A DNA stretch of 64,000 nucleotides from Intrasporangiaceae bacterium (GCA_021324575.1 JAJPIW010000061.1:1-64000), one strand, 5' to 3'. Numbered from the stretch's first letter, positions 18,866-28,018 are shown. The notes: generated by a model not told the origin, from the sequence alone. Translations and numbers: made by a program.

Positions 18866-20181
18866 TGGGCTCTGCCATCGCCAGCCCGGTTGCCCCGCCC
18901 GAAGCGGCCCCGGTGCTCACACCGAGCTCGTTGCTACGCCTCGCCACCGCGGGGTCGGTCGACGACGGCAAGTCGACTCTCGTCGGCCGGCTGCTCCACG
19001 ACACCAAGTCGGTGCTGTCCGACCAGCTCGCTGCCGTCGAGCGCGTCTCGCGCGACCGCGGCCTCACGTCGGCCGACCTTGCGCTGCTCACGGACGGGCT
19101 GCGCGCCGAGCGCGAGCAGGGCATCACCATCGACGTCGCCTACCGCTACTTCGCCACCGCTCGTCGGTCCTTCATCCTCGCCGACTGCCCCGGCCACGTG
19201 CAGTACACCCGCAACACGGTGACCGGGTCCAGCACCGCTGACGTCGTCGTCGTCCTCGTCGACGCCCGCCACGGCGTCGTCGAGCAGACCCGTCGACACC
19301 TGGCCGTCGTCGCCCTGCTCCGTGTTCCGCACGTCGTCGTCGCCGTCAACAAGATCGACCTGGTCGACTTCTCCGAGGACGTCTTCGAGTCGGTCAACGC
19401 ATCGGTCCAGCAGGTGGCCCAGGAGCTGGGCATCCCAGACGCCCACGCCATCCCCGTCTCGGCACTCGACGGTGACAACATCGTGGACCGTTCGGCCCGC
19501 ACTCCTTGGTACATCGGCCCCTCGCTCCTCGAGCTGCTCGAGCAGCTCCCGCCCGCCGACGACGCCCACTCCGCGCCGTTCCGGATGCCGGTCCAGCTCG
19601 TCATCCGCCCCCAGGGCGCCGCGCTGGACCCTGCTCTGCGGGACTACCGGGGGTATGCCGGTCAGGTCGGCTCCGGGGTCGTGACCGTCGGCGACGAGGT
19701 GGTCGTCCTCCCGTCCGGGCAGCGCTCGACCGTCGTGGGCATCGACCTGGGGCCCGAGCCGCTCGTCACGGCCTTCGCGCCACAGTCGGTCACTCTGCGC
19801 CTCGCCCACGACGTCGACATCTCCCGCGGCGACGTCATCGCGGCCGCGGCAGCGGCCCCGGTGCCGGTCAAGGCGTTCGACGCCGTCGTCGCCTGGCTCG
19901 GTGACGCGCCTCTCCACCCCGGGGCACGGCTGCTCGTCAAGCACGGCGCCCGCACCGTGCAGGCGGTCGTCGGTGCCGTCGAGGGTCGTCTCGACCTGGA
20001 CACGTTGACGACGGTGCCGACGGATGCGTTGCGGCTCAACGACATCGGCCGGATCAGCCTGCGCGTCGCCACTCCCCTGCCGGTCGAGCCGTATGCCGCC
20101 TCGCGGCATGGCGGTGCCTTCCTGCTCATCGACGGGCACGAGGGCTCGACCCTCGCCGCGGGGATGGTGCAGACGCCATGA
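18865..20181 (+). CDS. cysN: Sulfate adenylyltransferase GTPase subunit
   Basis: GTPase subunit that drives APS formation by CysD. The G1 loop AGSVDDGKST lies at 29-38, the switch EQGITIDVAYRYF and G3 DCPGHVQYTRN follow, and G4 is NKIDLV; two beta-barrel domains fill the rest. At 438 residues it lacks the C-terminal APS kinase found in CysNC fusions, in keeping with direct APS reduction by the operon's CysH. Its ATG overlaps the cysD stop and its stop overlaps the next start. Confidence 0.95.
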   Translation: MGSAIASPVAPPEAAPVLTPSSLLRLATAGSVDDGKSTLVGRLLHDTKSVLSDQLAAVERVSRDRGLTSADLALLTDGLRAEREQGITIDVAYRYFATARRSFILADCPGHVQYTRNTVTGSSTADVVVVLVDARHGVVEQTRRHLAVVALLRVPHVVVAVNKIDLVDFSEDVFESVNASVQQVAQELGIPDAHAIPVSALDGDNIVDRSARTPWYIGPSLLELLEQLPPADDAHSAPFRMPVQLVIRPQGAALDPALRDYRGYAGQVGSGVVTVGDEVVVLPSGQRSTVVGIDLGPEPLVTAFAPQSVTLRLAHDVDISRGDVIAAAAAAPVPVKAFDAVVAWLGDAPLHPGARLLVKHGARTVQAVVGAVEGRLDLDTLTTVPTDALRLNDIGRISLRVATPLPVEPYAASRHGGAFLLIDGHEGSTLAAGMVQTP

Positions 20182-21386
20182 CCCTCCCGCTGGTCCTCGA
20201 CCTCACCGGGCGCCTCGTCGTCCTAGTGGGCGGCGGACCGGTGGCGGCGCGTCGCCTGCAGACCTTCCTCGACGAGGGTGCCCAGGTGCGCATCGTCGCG
20301 CCCTGGGTCTGTGAGGACATCGCTGAGCTGGTCCGCAGCGACGGCGACCGCATCCAGTGGCGGGACCGGGACTACCTCGGCCCGGCCGACCTGGCTGACG
20401 CGTGGCTCGTCCACACCGCCGTCGGGGAGCTGTCGGTCGACCGGCAGGTGGCGGCCGACGCCGCCGCCGCGCGACTCTGGTGTGTCGACGCGACGTCGGC
20501 AGCCACGACCTCGGCGTCGGTGCCGGCACGCACCTCGGTCTCGACGCCCGACGGCCGGGTCACCATCGCCGCTCACTCCGGGGGCGACCCGCGGCTGGCC
20601 TCCTCGGTTCGCGACGCCATCGCCACTGGTCTTGCCTCGGGGCTGATTCCCTTGCAGCACAACCGAGCTCGCGACGGTGAAGGCTGGGTGGCGCTCGTCG
20701 GTGGAGGCCCGGGCATCGATGGTCTTCTCACGGCGCGAGGTCACGAGCTGCTCGCAGCGGCCGACGTCGTCGTCGTCGACCGGCTCGCGCCGCGCGCAGT
20801 AGTCGACCGACTGCCCGAGTCCGTGCGTGTCATCGACGTGGGCAAGACGCCCGGCCACCACCCGGTCCCCCAGACCCGGATCAACGACATCCTCGTCGAG
20901 GAGGCCCAGCGTGGGCTGGGTGTGGTGCGGCTCAAGGGCGGCGACCCCTACGTCCTCGGTCGCGGTGGCGAGGAGCGCACCGCCTGCGAGGCACATGGCA
21001 TACGGGTCGAGGTCGTTCCCGGTGTGACGAGCGCGATCGCCGTCCCCGCCGCCGCGGGTATACCGGTCACCCACCGCGGCGTGGCCCGAGGGTTCACGGT
21101 GCTCACCGGGCACGAGGACATCGCGCACGTCCCGGCGAGCAGCGACCACACCCTCGTCCTGCTCATGGGGGTCTCCCACCTGGGCCGCACCGCCGAGCTG
21201 CTGGTCGAGCACGGTCACTCCCCGGACTGCCCGGTCGCCGTCGTCGAGCGCGGCTTCCACCCCAGCCAGCGGACCACCGTCGGAACCCTCGCGACGATCG
21301 ACGCGGAGGCCACGGCGGCTGGAGTCGAGGCGCCGGCCGTCGTCGTCGTCGGCGACGTGGTCCGGCTCAGTCCGCACTGGACATGA
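20178..21386 (+). CDS. cysG: Siroheme synthase (precorrin-2 dehydrogenase/uroporphyrinogen-III C-methyltransferase)
   Basis: Two-domain enzyme making sirohydrochlorin from uroporphyrinogen III for the sulfite reductase. Residues 1-150 form the NAD-dependent precorrin-2 dehydrogenase (VVLVGGGPVAARRLQTFL); residues 160-400 are the SAM methyltransferase with VALVGGGPGIDGLLT, VVRLKGGDPYVLGRGGEE and PGVTSA. The 402-residue length is shorter than the E. coli protein because the chelatase function appears separate, encoded by the next gene. ATGA overlaps join it to both neighbours. Confidence 0.93.
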   Translation: MTLPLVLDLTGRLVVLVGGGPVAARRLQTFLDEGAQVRIVAPWVCEDIAELVRSDGDRIQWRDRDYLGPADLADAWLVHTAVGELSVDRQVAADAAAARLWCVDATSAATTSASVPARTSVSTPDGRVTIAAHSGGDPRLASSVRDAIATGLASGLIPLQHNRARDGEGWVALVGGGPGIDGLLTARGHELLAAADVVVVDRLAPRAVVDRLPESVRVIDVGKTPGHHPVPQTRINDILVEEAQRGLGVVRLKGGDPYVLGRGGEERTACEAHGIRVEVVPGVTSAIAVPAAAGIPVTHRGVARGFTVLTGHEDIAHVPASSDHTLVLLMGVSHLGRTAELLVEHGHSPDCPVAVVERGFHPSQRTTVGTLATIDAEATAAGVEAPAVVVVGDVVRLSPHWT

Positions 21387-22066
21387 GTCGCCCGGTCGTC
21401 GTCCTCGTCGCCCACGGCACCGGCGACCCGCTGGGCCGTGCCGTCCTGGACGGGCTGCGCGACGCCGTGGCGGCCAGCCTGCCCGATGCCGAGGTGCGGC
21501 TCGCGTTCGTCGACGTCATTGCCCCGAGGCCCGCCGAGGTCCTCGTCGGCACGAGTGGCGCGGTGCTCGTGCCCTTGTTCCTGGCCGGTGGTCACCACGT
21601 CACGGTCGACGTCCAAGATGCCGTGGCCGGTGCCGACGGCGCCCGGGCGACCAGCGCGCTGGGCCCGGACCCGCTCGTCGTCGAGGCGCTGGCGGACCGC
21701 GTCCTGGCGCTCGAGCCGTCCCCCCGCGCGGTCGTTCTCGCCGCAGCCGGGTCCTCGCTGGCGGCCGCGCGAGCGGACGTGGACGTCGCCGCGGCACGAC
21801 TGGCCGAACGGCTCGGCTGCCCGGTCTCGGCGGCCTTCCTCAGCGGCCCCGGGACCACGGTTCCGGAGGCCATCGAGGTGGCATCCGCCCGGGCCGGCGG
21901 AGTGGTCGAGGACGTGGTCGTCGCGGCCCACCTACTCGCGCCCGGGCACTTCCACGGCCGGGCCGCGCGAATCGCGAGCGAGCAGGGCGTGCGATGTACC
22001 GACCCGCTCGGTGTGCACCCCAGCATCGTCGACCTCGTCCACCGGCTGGCCACCACCGACGCGTGA
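21383..22066 (+). CDS. Sirohydrochlorin ferrochelatase (CbiX/SirB family)
   Basis: Predicted to insert iron into sirohydrochlorin, completing sirohaem. The 227-residue protein has two CbiX-like halves: the N-terminal VVLVAHGTGDP contains the metal-binding histidine and VPLFLAGGHHVTVDV the second; the C-terminal half repeats the pattern with VVAAHLLAPGHFHGRAA. It starts inside the siroheme synthase stop codon, so cofactor synthesis follows directly on the enzymes that need it. The cobalt-specific alternative is unlikely because no cobalamin genes are present. Confidence 0.85.
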   Translation: MSRPVVVLVAHGTGDPLGRAVLDGLRDAVAASLPDAEVRLAFVDVIAPRPAEVLVGTSGAVLVPLFLAGGHHVTVDVQDAVAGADGARATSALGPDPLVVEALADRVLALEPSPRAVVLAAAGSSLAAARADVDVAAARLAERLGCPVSAAFLSGPGTTVPEAIEVASARAGGVVEDVVVAAHLLAPGHFHGRAARIASEQGVRCTDPLGVHPSIVDLVHRLATTDA

Positions 22067-22115
22067 CACCCCGTCAGCCCGACCCTCAGCCCGATCGACC
22101 CAGAGGAACCAGCCC

Positions 22116-23552
22116 GTGAAACGCACAGTGGTCGCCGCCCTGACGGCGATCCTCGCCCTCGTCATGGTCGCCGCACCGGCCACGGCATACGACAAGAGCT
22201 CTCCGGCCGCGGGCCTGCCACCGGTCCTCAAGGTCGGCACCGAGGGGGTCTACTCCCCCTTCAGCTACCACGACCCGAGCGGCAAGCTGACCGGCTTCGA
22301 CATCGACGTCATGAACGCCATCGGCAAGAAGCTCGGCGTGCAGGTCCAGTACGTCGAGACGCCGTGGGACTCGATGTTCGCGGCCCTCGGCGCGCAACGC
22401 TTCGACGTGGTCGCGAACGAGGTGACCTTCAACGACGAGCGCAACGGTCTCTATGACCTGTCCGACCCGTATGTCGAGACGACCGGCGTCGTCGTCGTGG
22501 CCGACGACAACTCGACGATCAAGAGCCTCGCCGACCTCAAGGGGAAGAAGACCGCCGAGAACCTCACGAGCAACTGGTCCGAGGTGGCCAAGGGAGCCGG
22601 CGCCACCATCGTCGGGGTCGACGGGATGACCGAGGCCCTGGCGAACCTCCGACAGGGGCGGGTCGACGCGCTCGTCAACGACAAGCTCGCCATCCAGAAC
22701 TACCTCGCGACGACCAAGAACCCCGGGGTCAAGGTGGTCGCGCAGACCGACGACGTGAGCCGATCCGTCCTGGCCGCGCGCAAGGGCAGCGGCTATCTGC
22801 CGCAGCTGAACTCGGCCATCGCCGCGCTCAAGGCCGACGGGACACTGACGTCGATCTATGACAAGTACTTCACCGCCAAGGTGGCGGCACCGACGACCTG
22901 GGAGCTGGTCAGGAACAACGCGTGGCCGATGCTGCGGGCGACGATCACCAACACCATCCCGCTGACCATCATCAGCTTCGCGATCGGCCTGGTCATCGCC
23001 CTCGTCGTCGGCCTGGCCCGGATGTCCAGCCAGCCGGTCGTGACCGGCCTGGCCCGGCTGTACATCTCGGTGATCCGGGGCACGCCGCTGCTCGTGCAGC
23101 TCTTCATCATCTTCTACGCGCTGCCGCAGCTCGGGATCAAGATCAACCCGTTCCCGGCGGCGATCATCGCCTTCAGCCTCAACGTCGGCGGGTATGCCGC
23201 GGAGATCATCCGGTCCGCGGTGCAGAGCCTGCCGCGCGGCCAGTGGGAGGCGGCCTCGACAATCGGCATGAACTACGCGACGACCCTGCGCCGGGTGATC
23301 CTGCCGCAGGCCGCCCGGACCGCGGTCCCGCCCCTGTCCAACACCCTCATCTCGCTCGTCAAGGACACCTCACTCGCTTCGACGATCCTCGTGGTCGAGC
23401 TGCTGCGGCAGGCACAGATCGCCGCGGCGCCAACCTTCCAGTTCTTCGCCATGTACGGGGTAGCCGCCCTCTACTACTGGGTCATCTGCCTGGCCCTGTC
23501 CGCCGTCCAGTCCCGCACCGAGACCCGTCTGAACAGGTTCGTCGCCGCATGA
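22116..23552 (+). CDS. Fused substrate-binding protein and permease of a polar amino-acid (cystine-type) ABC importer
   Basis: A 478-residue fusion. A signal peptide (residues 1-25, ending ATAYD) is followed by a family 3 binding protein (about 38-255, with GVYSPFSYHDPSGKLTGFDIDVM) and by a five-helix permease (about 275-475) with the EAA loop QWEAASTIGMNYATTLRRVILPQA. After processing, the binding protein would be tethered to the membrane by the first helix. It lies 49 bp after the chelatase gene and overlaps the ATPase gene; context in the sulfur operon suggests cystine or another sulfur compound, which is inference. A sulfate transporter is unlikely because the family is that of amino-acid importers. 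Confidence 0.87.
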   Translation: MKRTVVAALTAILALVMVAAPATAYDKSSPAAGLPPVLKVGTEGVYSPFSYHDPSGKLTGFDIDVMNAIGKKLGVQVQYVETPWDSMFAALGAQRFDVVANEVTFNDERNGLYDLSDPYVETTGVVVVADDNSTIKSLADLKGKKTAENLTSNWSEVAKGAGATIVGVDGMTEALANLRQGRVDALVNDKLAIQNYLATTKNPGVKVVAQTDDVSRSVLAARKGSGYLPQLNSAIAALKADGTLTSIYDKYFTAKVAAPTTWELVRNNAWPMLRATITNTIPLTIISFAIGLVIALVVGLARMSSQPVVTGLARLYISVIRGTPLLVQLFIIFYALPQLGIKINPFPAAIIAFSLNVGGYAAEIIRSAVQSLPRGQWEAASTIGMNYATTLRRVILPQAARTAVPPLSNTLISLVKDTSLASTILVVELLRQAQIAAAPTFQFFAMYGVAALYYWVICLALSAVQSRTETRLNRFVAA

Positions 23553-24331
23553 GCACTCTCGTCACCGTCGAGCACCTCGCCAAGTCCTTCGGCGACCACC
23601 AGGTCCTCCAGGACATCTCCTTCGGCGCCGAGGCCGGCACCGTCACCTGCATCATCGGCCCGTCGGGCTCGGGCAAGACGACCCTCCTGCGGTCGCTCAA
23701 CGCGCTCGAGATCCCCGACCGCGGGATCGTCACGATCGGCGACTGCACGGTCGACTTCGCCACCATCACGCCGGGCCCGCGAGGCCGGCTGCCCAAGGCC
23801 CAGCGAGAGCTGCTGGCAGCGCTGCGCGCCAAGAGCGGGATGGTCTACCAGTCACACAACCTGTTCCCCCACAAGACCGCCCTGGAGAACGTCATCGAGG
23901 GACCGGTCGTGGTCCAGGGCGAGGCCGTCGCCGAGGCGACGGTCCGTGGGCGGGAGCTGCTCGAGCGGGTCGGCCTCTCGGCGCACGCCGACAAGTACCC
24001 GTTCCAGCTGTCCGGCGGCCAGCAGCAACGCGTCGGGATCGCCAGGGCCCTTGCCGGCCGGCCGAGCGTCGTGCTCTTCGACGAGCCGACCTCCGCACTG
24101 GACCCCGAGCTCGTCGGCGACGTCCTGGGCGTCATGAAGAGCCTTGCCGCAGAAGGCTGGACGATGATCGTCGTCACCCACGAGCTCCGGTTCGCGCAGC
24201 AGGTCGCCGACCAGGTCCTCTTCATCGACGGGGGTCTCGTCGTGGAGTCCGGGCCGCCCTCGGAGGTCATCGCCAACCCCCAGCATCCGCGGACCCAGGC
24301 CTTCCTCACCCGCCTGCTCGAGCCGATCTGA
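23549..24331 (+). CDS. Amino-acid/cystine ABC transporter ATPase
   Basis: ATPase that powers the fused binding protein-permease encoded upstream. The 260 residues contain Walker A GPSGSGKTT, the Q-loop GMVYQSHNLFPH, signature LSGGQQQR, Walker B VVLFDEPTSALDP and the switch histidine in VVTHE. An insert rich in basic residues between the Walker A and Q-loop resembles cystine importer ATPases. Its ATG overlaps the upstream stop. It ends the long sulfur operon; no clear terminator hairpin follows. Confidence 0.9.
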   Translation: MSTLVTVEHLAKSFGDHQVLQDISFGAEAGTVTCIIGPSGSGKTTLLRSLNALEIPDRGIVTIGDCTVDFATITPGPRGRLPKAQRELLAALRAKSGMVYQSHNLFPHKTALENVIEGPVVVQGEAVAEATVRGRELLERVGLSAHADKYPFQLSGGQQQRVGIARALAGRPSVVLFDEPTSALDPELVGDVLGVMKSLAAEGWTMIVVTHELRFAQQVADQVLFIDGGLVVESGPPSEVIANPQHPRTQAFLTRLLEPI

Positions 24332-24394
24332 GCGAGCGTATGCCGCGCGCGGCCGCTGGAGAGGCAACGGTTCCCGACTCACCGAAGCCGTTGG

Positions 24395-24826
24395 TCAACG
24401 GACGACGGTGACCGGGCACTTGGCGTATGCCGCCACGTGCTGGCTGACCGATCCCAGGACGAGCCCCTTGAAACCGCCTCGTCCGCGGTGGCCGACGACG
24501 AGCAGGTCGGCGCCGGCGGACTCCCGGATGAGCACCTTGGCCGGACGGCCCCTGGTGACCTTTGGCTGGACGAGAACCGGCGGCGAGGCCCCGAGCTCCT
24601 CGGTGATCAGCTGCCGGAGGTCATCCGCGCCGTCGTCGCTGCTCTCCGGCTGGGCCCGCTCGGACACACTGCCACTGCCAGATGGCGGCAGCAGGGTCGG
24701 CTCCCACACGTTGACCACGACCAGGTCGGCGCCGTGATCCGCGGCCTCGGCGGCGGCCCAGGTCAGGGCCTTTCGGCTGCCCGCCGAGCCATCGACGCCA
24801 ACCACGATGGTCTTCCATCTGCTCAT
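24395..24826 (-). CDS. Universal stress protein (single UspA domain)
   Basis: A 143-residue alpha/beta nucleotide-binding protein. It begins WKTIVVGVDGSAGSRKAL and ends with the ATP-binding motif GHRGRGGFKGLVLGS (G-X2-G-X9-G-S) and a final CPVTVVR strand. Such proteins accumulate under stress or growth arrest. The ATG at 24826 was chosen because homology starts there. A LacI-type operator lies 52 bp upstream of the start, indicating control with the neighbouring sugar genes. Confidence 0.9.
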   Translation of the reverse strand: MSRWKTIVVGVDGSAGSRKALTWAAAEAADHGADLVVVNVWEPTLLPPSGSGSVSERAQPESSDDGADDLRQLITEELGASPPVLVQPKVTRGRPAKVLIRESAGADLLVVGHRGRGGFKGLVLGSVSQHVAAYAKCPVTVVR

Positions 24827-24877
24827 AACTGCCCAATCTCCGTCGATCGGCCCAACGCCAGTCTTGTTGACCTGCGC

Positions 24878-24891
24878 GTGTAACGATACAC
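24878..24891. promoter_or_regulatory. LacI-type operator, site 1
   Basis: GTGTAACGATACAC, the exact reverse complement of the site at 26052-26065. It lies between the LacI stop and the universal stress gene start, placed to repress that gene. Confidence 0.75.
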
Positions 24892-24927
24892 GGCAACGCG
24901 GTGACATGGGTCTCGACTCGGCATCGA

Positions 24928-25980
24928 TCATGCGCCCCGGGTCGTGGTCCGGTGCATGACGTGCCAGGGCGCGTACGGATTCTCGGTCTGGCGGCCGAGC
25001 GCCAGACGGGCGCAGATCGCTCCCTGTGCACGCAGGTCCTGGGCAACCGTGGTCAGGCCCAGACGAGCGGCCGATGGTTCGTCGTCCCAGCCGGTGACCG
25101 CGATGTCGTCCGGCACTCGTAGCCCCGATGCGGAGGCTTCCTCCAGCAGGAAGCGGGCGAGCTCGTCGCTCATCGCCATCACCGCGTCGGGGCGCTGCGC
25201 GAGCAGAGCCCGGGCAGCCTCACGACCGTGTGACTCGTCGTTTCGGGCGGCGACGCTGACAAGCACCTCATCGTTGGAGATCTGGCGAGCCTGGCAGTAG
25301 TCCGCGATCCCCCGGAGTCGGGCCTCGGTCACCGGGTACGTCGTGCTGCCGGGATCGAACCCGTACCCGATGCCGGGTGTGCGTTCCTGAGTCAAGGGGA
25401 AGCTGAGGACAGCCGGTCGGCGTGACGTGGCAAACGCGGCCTCGGTGATCGCGTAGGCAGCGGCGCGGTCGTCGATACTGACACATTGCGTCCCTGGCAG
25501 CTGTGGCCCACCTTGCACAACCACCGGCCTTCCGGTCGCGATGGCCGCTAGCAGCGCTGGGTCGTCGGTCGCTGTCGACCACACCACGAAGGCGTCCACC
25601 GCAGCGGCGGTGACGCGATCCCGGTCACGGTCGCCGCCGGCGGTCGAGATGATGGTCAGTGCCTCACCGGACTGGACAAGCTCATCACTGATCCCGGCCA
25701 GGAAGCGGGTCACCATCGGGTTGTCGAAGGCATACCGCAGCTGCTCACCCAACACGACCCCCAGGCAGTCGCTGATGCGACGGCGAAGCGACCGGGCACG
25801 CGGATCGGGCCCTGAGTAGCCCAGTCGCCGAGCAGTCTCCAACACCCGCTGACGGGTATGTGCGGCAACGCGCTCCGGGCGGTTGAGCGCGTACGAGACG
25901 GTCATGACCGACACGCCGGACGCGCGCGCCACGTCGGCCATCGTGACTCGCGGCCGGTGCGCAGCTGGACGTTCTGACAT
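24928..25980 (-). CDS. LacI-family transcriptional regulator
   Basis: A 350-residue repressor. The N-terminal HTH (VTMADVARASGVSVMTVSYALNRPERV) is followed by the hinge and a periplasmic-binding-protein-like effector domain (about 65-345; DCLGVVLGEQLRY, VTGWDDEPSAARLGLTTV). Three matching operators, upstream of the universal stress gene, of this gene itself and of the MFS-fusion gene, are the obvious targets. The regulator is divergent from the transporter gene, so the ligand is likely a sugar that the transporter imports. Confidence 0.93.
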   Translation of the reverse strand: MSERPAAHRPRVTMADVARASGVSVMTVSYALNRPERVAAHTRQRVLETARRLGYSGPDPRARSLRRRISDCLGVVLGEQLRYAFDNPMVTRFLAGISDELVQSGEALTIISTAGGDRDRDRVTAAAVDAFVVWSTATDDPALLAAIATGRPVVVQGGPQLPGTQCVSIDDRAAAYAITEAAFATSRRPAVLSFPLTQERTPGIGYGFDPGSTTYPVTEARLRGIADYCQARQISNDEVLVSVAARNDESHGREAARALLAQRPDAVMAMSDELARFLLEEASASGLRVPDDIAVTGWDDEPSAARLGLTTVAQDLRAQGAICARLALGRQTENPYAPWHVMHRTTTRGA

Positions 25981-25997
25981 CTGGGTATCGTCACAGA

Positions 25998-26011
25998 GTG
26001 TATCGGTACAC
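25998..26011. promoter_or_regulatory. LacI-type operator, site 2 (autoregulation)
   Basis: GTGTATCGGTACAC, 12 of 14 bases palindromic and differing from site 3 by one base. It lies 17 bp upstream of the lacI-type start codon and 54 bp centre-to-centre from site 3, so looping between the divergent promoters is possible. Confidence 0.7.
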
Positions 26012-26051
26012 GAGCGTGACCTGACGATCGCTGGCTGAGGACGCCGCCGCC

Positions 26052-26065
26052 GTGTATCGTTACAC
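26052..26065. promoter_or_regulatory. LacI-type operator, site 3
   Basis: GTGTATCGTTACAC, 44 bp before the MFS-fusion start. It is the reverse complement of site 1. An in-frame ATG-less upstream extension through this site was rejected because the operator should lie outside the coding region. Confidence 0.75.
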
Positions 26066-26108
26066 GCGCAAACTCTGGCTGAGACATCGTCGTCCGAAGG
26101 GGTACATC

Positions 26109-27992
26109 GTGAGCACCGTCACATCAGACGCCAGTCCCGTTGACATGGGGCACGACGAGCGCAGACCGCTCATGTCGACCCGAGAGCTACTCATGATGAA
26201 CCTCGGATTCTTCGGGGTGCAGTTCAGCTTCGGCCTGACCCAGTCGGCGGTCAACCCGCTGTTCCTGCTGATCGGCGCCAAGCCTGAGCAGCTGCCGATC
26301 CTCAACCTCGCCGGTCCCGTGACCGGGCTGCTCATCCAGCCGTTGATCGGAGCGATCAGCGACCGGACGTGGAGCCCACGATGGGGGCGACGACGCCCCT
26401 TTGTCACCGGTGGCGCAGTCCTCTGCGCGATCATCCTGTTCGCCTTCCCGTTCGTCGGGCTCCTCTGGCTGGGCGTGCTCTGCTTCTGGCTCCTTGATGC
26501 CGGCAACAACACCTCCATGGAGCCCTACCGGGCCTTCATCTCCGACCGGCTGCCCAAGTCACAGCTGGCCCGCGGCTTCCTCACCCAGAGCATGTTCACC
26601 GGCGCCGGCGCGGTGCTCGCCAACCTCTCGCTGTTCGTCCTCCAGAAGGTGTCGTCGCTGGACAAGACCGCCGGGAACGGGGTGCCCTACTGGATGTACG
26701 TCTGCTTCATGTTCGGCACGATCTGCATCCTGGTGACGGTCCTGACGGCGATGGCGCGGACCAAGGAGCTGACCCCGTCCGAAGAAGACCTCGCCGAGAT
26801 CCGCAACGCGCCCAAGGGCCTGCGCCCCGCGATCGCCGACATCAAGGACGCGGTCAGGACGATGCCGGTCGCCATGCACAAGATCGGTTTCGTGTTCGTC
26901 TTCCAGTGGTACGCGATGTTCATCTACTGGCAGTTCCTGGCCGTCAGCCTGGGCGAGACGGTGTTCCACACCACTCCGGAGACCCCCGGCAAGGCATGGG
27001 ACAACGCCATCGCCTGGAGCGGCCTGATGAACGGCGCCTACAACTTCATCACCATGGTGTCGGCGATGATGCTGGTCGGGTTCTGCGTCAAGATCGGGGC
27101 CAAGCGGGTGCACTCGGTGGCTCTCGCCCTGGCCGCCGGAGCGCTCATCTGGCTGGCGCACAGTGGGAACCAGTACCTCGCCCTCGTCCCGATGATCGGG
27201 ATGGGTATCTTCTGGGCCAGCGCGGTCGGCGTCCCGTACCTGATGGTGGCCAGCATGGTCCCGGCCAAGCGGACCGGCGTCTACATGGGGATCCTCAACA
27301 TGATGATCGTCGTGCCCATGCTCGTCGAGACGGTGACGTTCGGCTGGATCTTCAAGCATCTGCTCCACAGCAAGGGCAGCAACGCCATGATGCTCGCCGG
27401 CGTCCTGATGGGCATCGGCGCCCTGGCGATGCTCTGGGTCAACGACCCGGACGAGGCTGACGAGTCCCCCATCGTCCCCCTCGGGGGCAAGCGCAGCATC
27501 ACCGTCTACGACCGCGTCGTGGTCGGCTCGGACGGAACCCCGACCAGCCTGTATGCCGTGGACCGCGCCGCCGAGGTGGCCCAGGCCGCTCAGGCGAAGC
27601 TGATCGTCGTCACGGCGTACGACGAGCAGGATGCGAGTACCGCTCCGGCGCCCCAGGAAGGGCAGCACCGCGACATCTACGGCAAGGACGCCGCCCGGCG
27701 GGCTCTCGACAGTTCGGTGACCGGCCTGACCAAACAACGCGCCCGGTTCATCGAGCAACGGCTCGTACCCGGCGACCCGGTCAACGCCCTGCTCGACGCC
27801 GTCGGGACGAACCCCGCCAACCTCATCGTCGTGGGCAACCGTGGGCTCGGTGCCGCCGAGGGCCAGGTCCTCGGGTCCGTTCCCGCCGGGGTCGTGAGGA
27901 ACGCCCTGTGCGACGTCCTCGTCGTCCAGACCTCGGCCCTGGACGAGGACCGCGTCATCGGTGAGGACCTGCGCGCTGCGCCCCGGCCCTGA
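26109..27992 (+). CDS. MFS sugar transporter fused to a C-terminal universal stress domain
   Basis: A 627-residue membrane protein. Residues about 30-455 are a twelve-helix MFS carrier of the sucrose/maltose-symporter type: RWGRRRPF after helix 3 and DAGNNTSMEPYRAF match conserved loops of that group. Residues about 463-615 form a UspA domain (YDRVVVGSDGTPTS, and the ATP motif GNRGLGAAEGQVLGS). The GTG at 26109 follows GAAGGGG and leaves the operator outside the gene. The cytosolic stress domain may couple transport to ATP or stress status; that is inference. The adjacent GH15 gene suggests an oligosaccharide such as trehalose, sucrose or maltose as cargo. Confidence 0.87.
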   Translation: MSTVTSDASPVDMGHDERRPLMSTRELLMMNLGFFGVQFSFGLTQSAVNPLFLLIGAKPEQLPILNLAGPVTGLLIQPLIGAISDRTWSPRWGRRRPFVTGGAVLCAIILFAFPFVGLLWLGVLCFWLLDAGNNTSMEPYRAFISDRLPKSQLARGFLTQSMFTGAGAVLANLSLFVLQKVSSLDKTAGNGVPYWMYVCFMFGTICILVTVLTAMARTKELTPSEEDLAEIRNAPKGLRPAIADIKDAVRTMPVAMHKIGFVFVFQWYAMFIYWQFLAVSLGETVFHTTPETPGKAWDNAIAWSGLMNGAYNFITMVSAMMLVGFCVKIGAKRVHSVALALAAGALIWLAHSGNQYLALVPMIGMGIFWASAVGVPYLMVASMVPAKRTGVYMGILNMMIVVPMLVETVTFGWIFKHLLHSKGSNAMMLAGVLMGIGALAMLWVNDPDEADESPIVPLGGKRSITVYDRVVVGSDGTPTSLYAVDRAAEVAQAAQAKLIVVTAYDEQDASTAPAPQEGQHRDIYGKDAARRALDSSVTGLTKQRARFIEQRLVPGDPVNALLDAVGTNPANLIVVGNRGLGAAEGQVLGSVPAGVVRNALCDVLVVQTSALDEDRVIGEDLRAAPRP

Positions 27993-27994
27993 GC

Positions 27995-28018
27995 CTCTGG
28001 CTCGAGGACGAGCCAGGG
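27995..28018 (+). terminator. Stem-loop after the MFS-fusion gene
   Basis: CTGGCTCG-AGGA-CGAGCCAG (27997-28016), eight perfect pairs with a four-base loop, two bases after the stop codon. No T-run follows, as is common in high-G+C genomes. It may separate or only attenuate transcription into the GH15 gene. Confidence 0.6.
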
